Shown: in pieces, positions 1 to 7,619 of the stretch
Layout: every line of letters begins with the position of its first letter
Numbering within the stretch: the stretch's first letter is position 1
Source: Sphingomonas palustris
GTDB taxonomy: Bacteria; Pseudomonadota; Alphaproteobacteria; Sphingomonadales; Sphingomonadaceae
Reading direction: 5' to 3'
Length of the DNA stretch: 62,809 nt
NCBI GenBank assembly: GCA_026225215.1
Contig: JAMFSI010000015.1
Coordinates: forward strand, 1 to 62,809
Made by a program: the position numbers and the translations under genes
The notes under the pieces: generated by a model
Databases searched by the model: none
Told to the model about the DNA's origin: nothing
The model's input: only the letters and a program-made list of their open reading frames with translations

Positions 1-127
1 CGGCTTAGGACTGGTTTTAGACCAAGAAAGCATGGCGTATCGGTACCATCCGTGGCTTATCCCTGCAAGCCCGATATTTTTGATGCGACCTATGAGGCAT
101 TGAAATGACGCAGTGGAGAGACATCGA
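1..127. repeat. Terminal redundancy, left copy
   Basis: These 127 bases are identical to 62683-62809. A direct repeat of exactly 127 bp at the two ends of a contig is what a de Bruijn assembler run at k=127 leaves on a circular molecule. I therefore read it as proof of closure, not as a biological terminal repeat. The repeat lies inside coding sequence: it holds the end of a gene fragment and the first codons of the gene at 105. Confidence 0.9.
52..108 (+). pseudogene. 3' remnant of a KFRKKPVV-type phage gene, cut off by an HNH gene
   Basis: The open frame ending here encodes AYPCKPDIFDATYEALK, which closely matches the C-terminus of the intact gene 61896-62270 (LYPCRADIFAMTYEEVSDA). No body of the gene precedes it; upstream, across the circle junction, is the start of the opposite-strand HNH gene (62239-62715). 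It looks like a displaced or original 3' exon left by HNH insertion. Its stop overlaps the next start (ATGA), showing that this was once the end of a translated gene in the operon. The same fragment appears at 62734-62790 because of the end redundancy. Confidence 0.6.
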
Positions 128-821
128 GAGCGCGCCGAGGGATGGGAGGCGCATCTGGGCTCGCCGGATCTACAATAGCTACATCGTTAAGGAGGGCTGG
201 GCAGTTTGGGGGATCAACTCGCCGGATGCCCCAATGCGGTTCTCGGCACCGGGTGGCCTTGCCGGAGACATTCCCGCAAGCCCCGAGTGCGCTGACACGC
301 CGCGCTGGTTGACCGAAGATAGAATGTTCTCTTTCCCCGATCCTACTCACTGGGATATCACTAATAATGATACCCCTGTCGGCGCCTCCGAAACTCAAGA
401 ACTGCTGCCGTGCCCGTTTTGCGGTGCCGAGCCATCGATCCATGGTGTTCGCGCTCCAGAATACTGGGTGATGTGCGATGCCATCGGATGCAAAGCCGCA
501 ACAGAAGGGTTTGGCAGCAAAGATCGCGCTATCGCAGTATGGAACCGCCGCGCCCCCAACGCCTCGCCGGCCGGGCCTGATGCGGAGACCGCTTGGCTTA
601 TCGAGCATGGCCGCAATAAGACGCCAATGTATTGGACGGGAGAAAGTTGGGGTCGTTGGTCTATGGACCATAGAAAAGCCTGCCGTTTTGCGAGGCGTGA
701 GGACGCTTTCAAAGTGTCTCTTGCATTAGGCGATCCAACCACTCATCCAAACAATCATAAAGTGGTAGAGCATATGTGGCTTAATGAGCGCGGCGATCAC
801 CTCAAGGAGCAGAAATCATGA
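105..821 (+). CDS. Three-module protein with a Lar-like zinc ribbon
   Basis: A 238-aa protein whose start overlaps the preceding stop (ATGA). Residues 1-90 begin with WRDIESAPRDGRRIW, the pattern of short phage modules related to DUF551. Residues 100-150 read LLPCPFCGAEP, then a second Cys pair and a closing AVWNRRA: the hallmark of the Lar (restriction alleviation) zinc-ribbon family. The last 85 residues (ETAWLIEHGR to VVEHMWLNERGD) form another small module seen in phage accessory genes. Lar proteins reduce restriction of incoming DNA by host type I enzymes. Whether this fusion does so is inference; many Lar-like ribbons are untested. Confidence 0.65.
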   Translation: MTQWRDIESAPRDGRRIWARRIYNSYIVKEGWAVWGINSPDAPMRFSAPGGLAGDIPASPECADTPRWLTEDRMFSFPDPTHWDITNNDTPVGASETQELLPCPFCGAEPSIHGVRAPEYWVMCDAIGCKAATEGFGSKDRAIAVWNRRAPNASPAGPDAETAWLIEHGRNKTPMYWTGESWGRWSMDHRKACRFARREDAFKVSLALGDPTTHPNNHKVVEHMWLNERGDHLKEQKS

Positions 822-1105
822 ACCATCCGTGGACTAATCGTCTCGCCCACATAGACCAGCGTACCCCAATCGAACTACGCGCCAGCGATCTTGTCTGGGC
901 CATCGAAAAGATGGGCGGCCATCCCCTACTAACCGAAGCCCAGAACCTCGTTCAACAGGCGCTACAAACCCTTGGTGCTTGGACTGATGCCGGTGAGCCT
1001 GGCAAAAGCCCCGAGTGCTACGATCCCGCTGCGGGCGATGTGGCTCATAAGCATTTCGTTCAGGTTCACCCCGTCAAAGCAAGGGAGCAGAACGATGCCA
1101 ACTGA
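818..1105 (+). CDS. Hypothetical small early protein
   Basis: A 95-aa polypeptide translationally coupled to the upstream gene (ATGA at 818). I recognise no domain. It begins MNHPWTNRLAHIDQRT and is mixed-charge with no membrane segment. It belongs to the run of overlapping small genes that closes the rightward operon. Confidence 0.6.
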   Translation: MNHPWTNRLAHIDQRTPIELRASDLVWAIEKMGGHPLLTEAQNLVQQALQTLGAWTDAGEPGKSPECYDPAAGDVAHKHFVQVHPVKAREQNDAN

Positions 1106-1529
1106 CATCCCCGCGCTGAGAGAGGCGCTGGCGAAGATCCAGGATCGTGAGAAACCTCTGCCATGGGTGGTACACACCGGCTCCTCCTTCCGCCGTATCG
1201 CCAGCGAGTCGACACGCGAAGATGGCAACGTTCTTCATGCGATTTGTCATCGCGACGGGTGCCTCGATCTATCAATGGGTGAGGATCAGCTTGTTCCATT
1301 GGTGCTGCTAGTCAATTCCTATGCCTCCATCCTCGATGAACTCGAAGCGTTGCGGGGTGAGGCAGGGAGGCTCCGCAACGCGGGGGATAAGATGGCGGAA
1401 ACAGGTAAGAAATTACGAGAAGGCATAAGATTTATTGGAGCGAAGCGTGATCCCGCTATTTATGAACGCGTCGTGGCGCTTGACGCAGCCCTCGCCGCAT
1501 GGGCCAGCGTGAAGGGGGGTGGGGCGTGA
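1095..1529 (+). CDS. Hypothetical early protein
   Basis: 144 aa starting at ATG 1095, chosen because GGGAG lies just upstream and the start overlaps the previous gene by 11 bases; an earlier in-frame start at 972 would overlap it far more. The middle has SILDELEALRGEAGRLRNAG, a predicted amphipathic helix, so the protein may form a coiled coil. No known family recognised. Confidence 0.6.
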   Translation: MPTDIPALREALAKIQDREKPLPWVVHTGSSFRRIASESTREDGNVLHAICHRDGCLDLSMGEDQLVPLVLLVNSYASILDELEALRGEAGRLRNAGDKMAETGKKLREGIRFIGAKRDPAIYERVVALDAALAAWASVKGGGA

Positions 1530-1705
1530 GCCGCCACAACGCCTTCGCAGCCATGCGAGCCGGATCGATGGAGGGCATTCTTGATAGCTCCATCTATGGC
1601 GTCCCCATCGAAACGATGAGTACGACCGAACTGCAAATCGCGCTCGGCTGGGCGCTCTCGCAAACGGCCCGCATCTGCGCGCCACAGAAGGAAACCAGAC
1701 AATGA
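1526..1705 (+). CDS. Hypothetical small early protein (GTG start)
   Basis: 59 aa from GTG 1526, which overlaps the preceding stop (GTGA) behind a G-rich ribosome site. The product begins VSRHNAFAAMRAGSMEG and has no recognised domain. An in-frame ATG at 1499 exists but lies deep within the upstream gene. Confidence 0.5.
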   Translation: MSRHNAFAAMRAGSMEGILDSSIYGVPIETMSTTELQIALGWALSQTARICAPQKETRQ

Positions 1706-1857
1706 CCCCCGAAGACGAAGCGCTGCTGGCTAGGCTGGAATTTTGGAAATTAGTAAACCGAACGATAAGCGAAGGCAGAGTCATTGAATATGCTATGGAT
1801 AATCACCTATCATCGTCAAGTTACGGAAATTCGACAATCTTGGCCCCCGTAAAGTAA
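1702..1857 (+). pseudogene. Last early gene, 3' end replaced by IS66 end
   Basis: ATG 1702 overlaps the previous stop (ATGA), so this is a genuine operon member. It reads MTPEDEALLARLEFWKLVNR for 51 codons, and the stop codon TAA lies inside the left terminal repeat of the IS66-family element (from 1854). The natural C-terminus has been lost. The first 50 residues are mostly helical and charged; family unknown. Confidence 0.65.
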
Positions 1858-1931
1858 GCGGGGCTCTGACCCCACATTGCTGACGGCGTTGTGGTGAGCG
1901 ACGTTCAACCCCTTTCGCGAGGGCTGGGGCT

Positions 1932-2387
1932 ATGACGATGTCATGTGACGATACTGGCACGAAGCCGGTTCGTCGGTTCGAGGTGTTCACGGGCGCGGGG
2001 CATCGTCGCGATTGGAGCGAGAGGCGGGCGGCGATCATCGCGGAGAGTTATTCCGGCGTCGAGAGCGTCAGTGCCGTGGCGCGGCGGCATGCTCTGGCGC
2101 CATCGCAGCTATTCACGTGGCGCCGCGAGTTTCGGCGCGCGGCACAAGCCGCCGGCATGGGAGCAGCGCCGGCGCCGGCACCGTTCTTCGTACCAGCGGT
2201 GATCGATCCACAGGCCACGTCCGTTCTGCCCGAGCCGACGCCTCCTGTCCGTAAGCGGCGAGCGAGACGGACACCGGAGGCGACGGCGGTCGAGCTGGAG
2301 ATCGACGGGGTGTCGGTGAAGATCGCACGGGGCGCGGATGCGGGCGTGATCGCGGCGGTGATCGACGCGCTGAAGACGGCGCGATGA
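1932..2387 (+). CDS. tnpA: IS66 family accessory protein TnpA (orf1)
   Basis: 151 aa. Residues 25-75 form a helix-turn-helix of the IS66 orf1/IS3 type (WSERRAAIIAESYSG, then SVSAVARRHALAPSQLFTWR). A Pro/Ala-rich linker leads to a C-terminal block ending GADAGVIAAVIDALKTAR, typical of the family. It probably binds the IS ends. The stop overlaps the tnpB start by four bases, as usual in IS66. A second ATG lies two codons downstream (1938). Confidence 0.85.
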   Translation: MTMSCDDTGTKPVRRFEVFTGAGHRRDWSERRAAIIAESYSGVESVSAVARRHALAPSQLFTWRREFRRAAQAAGMGAAPAPAPFFVPAVIDPQATSVLPEPTPPVRKRRARRTPEATAVELEIDGVSVKIARGADAGVIAAVIDALKTAR

Positions 2388-2740
2388 TCGGCCCGGGCGG
2401 CGATGCTCGTGTCATGGTAGCGACGAGGCCGGTAGATTTCCGCAAGGGCGCGGACTCGCTCGCGGCGCTGGTGAAGGCCGAGTATGGCGCCAACCCGTTC
2501 TCGGGTGTCGTGCACGTCTTTCGAGCCAAGCGCGCCGACCGGGTCAAGCTGGTCTGGTGGGACGGCACCGGGCTGTGGATGATGGCGAAGCGGCTTGAGC
2601 AGGGTCGCTTCCAGTGGCCCGCCATCCAGGATGGCGTGATGCGGCTGACGGCAGCACAGGCGGCCGCCCTTTTGGAGGGGCTGGACTGGCGAAGGGTCCA
2701 TTCCGGGCGTCGTCCGGTCGCTCCGCAGATCGCCGGTTGA
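2384..2740 (+). CDS. tnpB: IS66 family accessory protein TnpB (orf2)
   Basis: 118 aa with the conserved IS66 Orf2 signature: RPVDFRKGADSLAALV, then FRAKRADRVKLVWWDGTGLW, KRLEQGRFQWP and LLEGLDWRRV. The length is normal and the gene looks intact. TnpB is needed for IS66 transposition, but its biochemical role is not established. Coupled to tnpA by ATGA at 2384. Confidence 0.9.
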   Translation: MIGPGGDARVMVATRPVDFRKGADSLAALVKAEYGANPFSGVVHVFRAKRADRVKLVWWDGTGLWMMAKRLEQGRFQWPAIQDGVMRLTAAQAAALLEGLDWRRVHSGRRPVAPQIAG

Positions 2741-2771
2741 CGAGGTGCTCTGGGACTGATTCACTCTTTCC

Positions 2772-3132
2772 ATGCTGGTCGAGGCGGACCTTCCCAACGA
2801 TCCCGCGTTGCTCCGCGCCATGCTGATCGCGTCCGATACGCGGGTCGCCGAACGGGACCAGCGTATTGCAGATCTCGAGAGCGCGGATACCGACGCCAGG
2901 CACGAGATCGAGCGTCTGAACGCGATCATCGACGCGCTTCAACGGCATCGTTTCGGCGCGCGCTCCGAGCAGCTCGATCCCGACCAGCTTGATCTTGCCT
3001 TCGAGGAGATCAGCGCGGCGCTCAGCCGCGTGCAGGCCGGTCTCGATGCCAGGAAGCCGGGTGCGCCCAAGGCGCGGAACACCAACCGGGGCCAGCTTCC
3101 CGCCCACCTCGAACGGATCGAAATTGTCGTCG
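2772..3132 (+). pseudogene. tnpC: IS66 transposase TnpC, N-terminal fragment
   Basis: About 120 codons of a transposase that is normally around 500 aa. The coiled-coil start (VAERDQRIADLESAD and following), the RHRFGARSEQLDPDQLDLAFEE block and the QLPAHLERIEIVV segment are typical of IS66 TnpC. Right after this the homology ends; the frame stays open to 3254 only by reading antisense through a phage signal-peptide gene. The zinc finger and the DDE catalytic domain are missing, so it is non-functional as a transposase. Confidence 0.85.
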
Positions 3133-3236
3133 CACGTCACGCTGATGATCTGGTCCGGCTCGAACGTCTGTGCACTTGCCGCCATGGGCATAGCCGCCAG
3201 CCCGAGACACGCGATAACCGATACGATGCGACGCAT
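3131..3236 (-). pseudogene. Exported phage protein truncated by the IS66 junction
   Basis: Starts at ATG 3236 behind a strong AGGAGG site five bases upstream. It encodes a clean Sec signal peptide (MRRIVSVIACLGLAAMPMAA, then SA|QT) and about ten mature residues before running into antisense IS66 sequence near 3131. An ORF continues to 2544, but that part is the shadow of tnpB and tnpC. It is the last gene of the leftward late operon, and its resemblance to the other signal-peptide genes nearby (3538-3867, 3864-4808) suggests a small family. Confidence 0.65.
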
Positions 3237-3237
3237 A

Positions 3238-3423
3238 TTAGCCTCCTGCGCTAAACCAGCCCGTCGGGCCGTATTCGAGAGTTGTCGAGCTATTGCCCAG
3301 CAATGTCAGATTGGACCCGATCAGGCCTGTGATCGTCGCCACGAATACCCCAAGCGTGCCTTGCATGAGCACCCGCACCCGTTGACCGACATAGGCGTTG
3401 GTTGCGACCGGTGTCAGCGTCAT
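3238..3423 (-). CDS. Small protein, or amber-separated extension of the upstream gene
   Basis: The frame that ends at 3238 is open without a break back to 3537, where it meets the TAG stop of gene 3538-3867 in the same frame. The only conventional start in the open stretch is ATG 3423, which has no convincing ribosome site and would give 61 aa. The 38 codons before it still look coding (GGAVTITPLVTPPTIRLTG). Two readings are possible: a C-terminal domain reached by amber readthrough, or a single gene split by a recent nonsense mutation. The sequence is beta-rich and Gly/Thr-rich, as in structural proteins. Confidence 0.4.
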   Translation of the reverse strand: MTLTPVATNAYVGQRVRVLMQGTLGVFVATITGLIGSNLTLLGNSSTTLEYGPTGWFSAGG

Positions 3424-3537
3424 CGAGCTTAGCAGCGTACCTGTAAGCCTGATCGTGGGCGGCGTAACCAGCGGGGTGATCGTGACGGCGCCGCCTGTGG
3501 CGGCACTAGAGGCATTGTAGGCCTCGCGCTGGGGCGT

Positions 3538-3867
3538 CTATTTGTATAGCACGTTGGTCGCGTCGTACCGGCAACGCAACACGTCGTCGATGCCGCCGCC
3601 CGCCACGCCATTATTGTAGAGATCGACGACATCAGCATAATAGCCGACGATGGCCGAAACGCAGGGTGTGCCTGAGAGCAGGCTTGCGACCGTGCCGCCG
3701 GAGCCGGGCGTAAAGCCGGTGACGAATTGGGTGGTGGGAACCAGGACATTGCCGCCAGCATTAGGTGCGATGCCGTTAACGGACTGGACGATGCCGCCAG
3801 AAACGCTGACTTGGGCATGGGCAATAGCCGGTGCGAAAAGCGCGAACGCGAGAAAGAGCCTCCTCAT
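3538..3867 (-). CDS. Exported small beta-rich protein
   Basis: 109 aa. ATG 3867 overlaps the stop of the upstream gene (ATGA) and starts a Sec signal peptide MRRLFLAFALFAPAIAHA|Q. The mature part (VSVSGGIVQSVNGIAPNAGG and on) is Gly/Val/Thr-rich with two Cys. Ends at TAG 3538 with the same frame continuing to 3238. Function unknown; the position after the tailspike suggests a virion surface, receptor or periplasm-targeted role (inference). Confidence 0.6.
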   Translation of the reverse strand: MRRLFLAFALFAPAIAHAQVSVSGGIVQSVNGIAPNAGGNVLVPTTQFVTGFTPGSGGTVASLLSGTPCVSAIVGYYADVVDLYNNGVAGGGIDDVLRCRYDATNVLYK

Positions 3868-4808
3868 TGAACTGTCGCATGCAGAACGATGCCTGTGGAA
3901 ACGGCCGTATATGTCCCGCAAGCCGCCGATGATGCGATAAGCCAGATGCCCGCGTTGTAGCGCTCGGGCGGCCCCGGGGAATAGCTGATAGCGCCTACGC
4001 CTGCACTGGGCACTGTGATGCACTCCTCGTAGTTGCCGCTTGCCGCGCCCGCCGTGAGCGCACCGGCCGATGGCGCCGTCGCCGAATTGACCACGGAAAA
4101 GTAAGCCACCGCGCCGCTGTTGTTGGTCATGTAGGCGGTGTAGAGGTTGCCGGCGCTGGGCTTCCCCTGAAGGTTGCTGACGCCCGCGCCTACCACCGGG
4201 ATGATGGCGCCTGTTGCAGCGCTGGTCGGAGAAATGGCAACGGCGCTAACGCCAAGTCCAGTCCCGTCCGCGCCGGTGATTGACCTCCAGCGATCCCACA
4301 GGGTCCCGTTGAATAGCGAGCCGGAGATCGCCAGTGCACCCTGGCCGCTGTTGGCGGTGTATGGGCGCGGGTAGATCAGCGTGTTGCTCTGTGCGTCAGC
4401 GGCGGCGGAATTGACGCCGCTCATCACCACCCGGAGATTCGAGGCGGCGTCGCAGGAGAGCGGGACTTTGGTCCCCGAAGTTGGCGAGACCGGGGTCGAG
4501 GAATAAACGCAATCGACCTTGATGCCATTGCTGGTGTCTGCCGTGCCGTCCGCCGTTACGCCCTGCACCGCCCAGGGGTTGGCGGTGTTGCCCGCGCCCT
4601 GGGTGACTGCGCCCCCGGAGCCGCCGCCGCTGCTAATAACGCAGGTAGACCCTGTGGTATCCTGCGTAATCTGCCGGTTCTGTCCAGCAGCGTAAGTTTG
4701 CGGAGGAGTGCCGCACGCGGCGACGACAACCGCATTTGAATTTTGCGCATGCACAGGCGTAAGAAATGCGAGAGAAAGAAGCGGCGAAAGAACAAAAAGC
4801 ATTTTCAT
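3864..4808 (-). CDS. Exported Gly/Ser/Thr-rich protein after the tailspike
   Basis: 314 aa from ATG 4808, chosen because it begins a normal signal peptide (MKMLFVLSPLLSLAFLTPVH, then A|QN); in-frame starts at 4820 and 4913 would bury the signal. The mature chain has a GGGSGGAVTQGAGNTANPWA-type linker. That is followed by a domain with KVDCVYSSTPVSPTSGTKV and GALAISGSLFNGTLWDRWRS segments, familiar from phage tail-associated proteins of alphaproteobacteria. Family not identified. It combines virion-protein-like content with a Sec signal. Confidence 0.6.
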   Translation of the reverse strand: MKMLFVLSPLLSLAFLTPVHAQNSNAVVVAACGTPPQTYAAGQNRQITQDTTGSTCVISSGGGSGGAVTQGAGNTANPWAVQGVTADGTADTSNGIKVDCVYSSTPVSPTSGTKVPLSCDAASNLRVVMSGVNSAAADAQSNTLIYPRPYTANSGQGALAISGSLFNGTLWDRWRSITGADGTGLGVSAVAISPTSAATGAIIPVVGAGVSNLQGKPSAGNLYTAYMTNNSGAVAYFSVVNSATAPSAGALTAGAASGNYEECITVPSAGVGAISYSPGPPERYNAGIWLIASSAACGTYTAVSTGIVLHATVQ

Positions 4809-4913
4809 CGGAATATCCATTCTATGGAATAGGCAATTTTTCTTAGAATTTCCCATCATACTGCCGAAGAACGCAGGGCCGTACTGCGCGACAAAAGGAC
4901 ATGTACCGAGCAT

Positions 4914-7313
4914 TTAGCTGAACGCCTTGAGAAGCTGGCAGTAGAAATTGCCGTCCGCGCCTATGGTATATTGCAGGCGGTCAATCGCGTTCGCGGCCGT
5001 GGAAAGCACACCCGAGGTTGCCGCACCGCCGGGGAATTTCCATTTCGTGCCGTAGGTGATGACCCGTGAGCCGGTGGCGTCCTGAATGATTCGGAGTTCA
5101 CCAGAAGAGCCCGACAGCGCGCCCGTGGGGTTCGCCAGCGTCACGTTGCCAGTAAGCGTCAGGTTGAAGTTGACCCCTGTCGTAAGCGCGGGCGTCACCG
5201 TCGCGGCATAGACCAACGTCTGTTCGGCCTGCGCGCCAGCCTCTGCCGCCGGGGTGATCGCAAGCGCGGTAGATGTGCCGGCCAGCACATCAGAAGCTGC
5301 GGCTGCCCCTAACGGCGCCGTGGCAGTATTGCCAGAAAAATACCCGTCGACGCCCCACTTCGCTGCGATGGCATCATACCGCAGCCTGATCCAGTCGCCC
5401 TGCTGATAGAGCGTGTACGTGCGCGCGAGATTGAGCCCCGCCGAATCCGCGAGGAATGACACCAAGCGCGTCGTTCCCGGGCCCCCGTGATAAAACGTGA
5501 CGAGTTGGCCGTCCTGATAAGTCGAGGACGAGACGAGGTTGATGCTGCCCGTGCCCACCGCCGTGGGGTAGACGACATAGGCCCCATAAGCCACGCTCAC
5601 CGCCAGGGGCGTGGCGGGCACGGGCGACACGAAAGAGCCGCCTAGGGGCTGCGAGATGGCCTTGATCGGCCCCAGCGTGGTCAGCGGGATCGGCGCGCCA
5701 GATGGGAAGCCCGACAGCGACCACGCATAGCGCACCTCGCCCTGTACCTTGACTTGTACGCTGTTGGCGTCGATCTGCCCAGAATAGTAGATACCGTCCC
5801 CCACTCGGCCATTCGCCTCGGCGATGTCGGTCCGCTTGCATGTGATGTCCAAGTTGATGTTGGCAGCGGGCAAGTAGTTGCCATAAGACCCGCCCGCTAT
5901 CGGCGCAGTCAGCGTTGGCGGGCCGCCCAGAACGACTGCCGGCACGTCGGTGTTGTAATCTACCCACGCCACGACTTTGAGCGATACGTCGCTGGTGTTG
6001 CAGTTGTAGGGGTATGCATAGATATACAGCGACGCGTCCGTCGTCTCGACGTTGCCGCGCACGTAGGAGCCGATCAAGACCTGAGTGATCTGCTCGAACA
6101 CGACGTTGGTCATCTCGCACCACGGCGGCGCGCTGGTCGAGGATTGCCGCGTGGGGTAGTTGTAAGGCAGCGCGGTGTTGCCGCCGATCGGCGTCGGGTT
6201 GATCGTGCAACCGTATGACCCATAATACCGGGTATTGCTGTACCGCGAGCCATAGCCGCCCAGTTGCTCAGCGGCCTGATAGGCGTTGCCGGCTTTCAGC
6301 GCATTGACCGTAAAATTCTTCGCATTTCCCGCATTCCATGCGCTCTGGGGACTATCGTGCACCCTCAAGTCGTCAACAAACAAGTACGAGGTGCTGCCGC
6401 CCCCGATATAGAACACCTCGCCCGGAAAGCCCCAGAACTCGCAATCGTATACACGGATGCTGCCGATTGACACGTTCTGCGCCCAGAAGCCCTTGCCGGT
6501 GACGTTGACGCCTGTTTGCCCGGGCCCCGTGTTGCCGGCCGGCGCGGTGCCGCTCAGCGTGTAAGGAATAGCCCCTGCGACCGTAATCCGCCGCATGGTA
6601 AGTCGGCTGAGAGTGCCGCTTCCCGTCCCGTTCGGCCAGACGAAAATACCGCCGCCATACCACGGTGCACCGCTCACCGCCTGATTGGTCGTAGCGTATG
6701 GGCCGCCAACCGAGTTTTTAAGCGTTAGCGTTGTCCCCGTGGGGCAGCCCTCTATATCCACGCCTTGCGTTATGACGATGGCCATGCCGTCCGGCGCTAC
6801 GGTTGAGGCGGCGGTGGTGCGCGGCGTCATCCATAATTCGTAGGCGACCTGCCCAAAGCAAACTTTCTCTATCCCCACAGCTGCGGCGTAGGCGAACGTT
6901 TGTTGCGTTGCAGGCTGATCGTTGTGTCCCGCGACGCCGGTGGCGCCGCCCTGTTCGACGGTGATGGCCAATCCTTCTAGCCGCCAATAGCGGCCATCGG
7001 CGCTCTGGGTGCAGAAGGCGGGATACGCCGAGGATACGGCGGCATTCGCCAGCGCATCCGAGACGTAGGAGCCACCGCCGCTATCGCCGAGCGTGGAAAA
7101 GCCAGTTGTGGTAATAACTGAAATATTGGGGGCGAATTTGGTGCTGCTGATTCCTGAAAATGTCGACTGAGGGAATGAATTTTGCGTGAGAGCGATTATT
7201 TCTGCGCCAGATGTCTGTTTCGTGATGTTGTCCTGATCAACAACGAATGCATCTGCCGGTAAAATAGCAGATGCAAAAGGCAATGATCGGATTTGTGTCA
7301 GAAAATTAGACAT
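4914..7313 (-). CDS. Tailspike protein, probable beta-helix depolymerase
   Basis: 799 aa. The N-terminus (FLTQIRSLPFASAILPADAF, VVDQDNITKQTSGAEI) is the short adaptor repeated at the head of many podovirus fibres and spikes. Residues 70-130 are the GDGGGSYVSD and ADGRYWRLEG type linker seen before pectate-lyase-like beta-helices. The following 400 residues have the Asn/Gly/Ile-rich pattern of a right-handed beta-helix. The C-terminus (GELRIIQDATGSRVITYGTK) resembles a trimerisation or carbohydrate-binding tail domain. Likely binds and cuts host surface polysaccharide; no catalytic residues can be assigned by eye. Confidence 0.75.
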   Translation of the reverse strand: MSNFLTQIRSLPFASAILPADAFVVDQDNITKQTSGAEIIALTQNSFPQSTFSGISSTKFAPNISVITTTGFSTLGDSGGGSYVSDALANAAVSSAYPAFCTQSADGRYWRLEGLAITVEQGGATGVAGHNDQPATQQTFAYAAAVGIEKVCFGQVAYELWMTPRTTAASTVAPDGMAIVITQGVDIEGCPTGTTLTLKNSVGGPYATTNQAVSGAPWYGGGIFVWPNGTGSGTLSRLTMRRITVAGAIPYTLSGTAPAGNTGPGQTGVNVTGKGFWAQNVSIGSIRVYDCEFWGFPGEVFYIGGGSTSYLFVDDLRVHDSPQSAWNAGNAKNFTVNALKAGNAYQAAEQLGGYGSRYSNTRYYGSYGCTINPTPIGGNTALPYNYPTRQSSTSAPPWCEMTNVVFEQITQVLIGSYVRGNVETTDASLYIYAYPYNCNTSDVSLKVVAWVDYNTDVPAVVLGGPPTLTAPIAGGSYGNYLPAANINLDITCKRTDIAEANGRVGDGIYYSGQIDANSVQVKVQGEVRYAWSLSGFPSGAPIPLTTLGPIKAISQPLGGSFVSPVPATPLAVSVAYGAYVVYPTAVGTGSINLVSSSTYQDGQLVTFYHGGPGTTRLVSFLADSAGLNLARTYTLYQQGDWIRLRYDAIAAKWGVDGYFSGNTATAPLGAAAASDVLAGTSTALAITPAAEAGAQAEQTLVYAATVTPALTTGVNFNLTLTGNVTLANPTGALSGSSGELRIIQDATGSRVITYGTKWKFPGGAATSGVLSTAANAIDRLQYTIGADGNFYCQLLKAFS

Positions 7314-7352
7314 CTTGCGTCCTTAATTGATAAACTCACATGTGCGTTCACC

Positions 7353-7619
7353 TCAAAATCTGCAGGCACCATCGATCACCGACAGCATCGGCGCTAGCCA
7401 TGCGAGCAGCTCGGTGCGATCAGCTTGGCGCAGGGGCGCCTTGGGGTGCTGTAAGGCTGAACAAGGCACATACTTTTCAGTCACCGCCGAACTCGCTGGG
7501 GAATTGCTTAGCGATAGCGGCATTGGCGACGGGGTTGACGATACCGGGCGAGGCGAGCACGCGCACAACATCGTCATCGGCAGCAATGCGAGCAGCATCG
7601 GATTTCGTGTCCACCGCAT
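7353..7619 (-). CDS. Outer-membrane spanin (Rz1-like lipoprotein), nested in the i-spanin gene
   Basis: Lies in another frame within and beyond the i-spanin gene 7477-7782. From ATG 7619 it reads MRWTRNPMLLALLPMTMLCA|C, a lipoprotein signal with lipobox LCAC. A Pro/Ser-rich stretch (SPRPVSSTPSPMPLS) follows, as expected for Rz1. 88 aa in all. The nested, out-of-phase, shared-end layout is the classic Rz/Rz1 arrangement, which makes the call much stronger than the sequence alone. It would bridge to the i-spanin to fuse the inner and outer membranes in the last step of lysis. Confidence 0.7.
   Translation of the reverse strand: MRWTRNPMLLALLPMTMLCACSPRPVSSTPSPMPLSLSNSPASSAVTEKYVPCSALQHPKAPLRQADRTELLAWLAPMLSVIDGACRF

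Larger units (their letters stand above)
1854..3132 (+). mobile_element. Partial IS66-family insertion sequence (right part deleted)
   Basis: The left end is clear: GTAAGCGGGGCTCTGACCCC at 1854 is the typical IS66-family terminal repeat. It is followed by orf1 and orf2 intact and overlapping, then the N-terminal quarter of orf3 (transposase). At about 3132 the transposase sequence stops abruptly and phage sequence on the other strand begins, so the right three quarters of orf3 and the right inverted repeat are gone. The element sits where the rightward early and leftward late operons meet, and it truncates the end gene of each. Without the transposase catalytic domain it cannot move by itself. 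Confidence 0.85.

Noticed and set aside
1..127. Direct terminal repeat of a linear phage genome
   Set aside because: The length equals a common k-mer size and the repeat lies in coding sequence; circular assembly explains it better.
2048..2929. 293-codon minus-strand frame over IS66
   Set aside because: Antisense shadow of tnpA, tnpB and tnpC, which match IS66 proteins on the plus strand.
2544..3236. 230-codon minus-strand frame starting with a signal peptide
   Set aside because: Only the first 35 codons are phage sequence; the rest is the antisense of the IS66 tnpC and tnpB genes.
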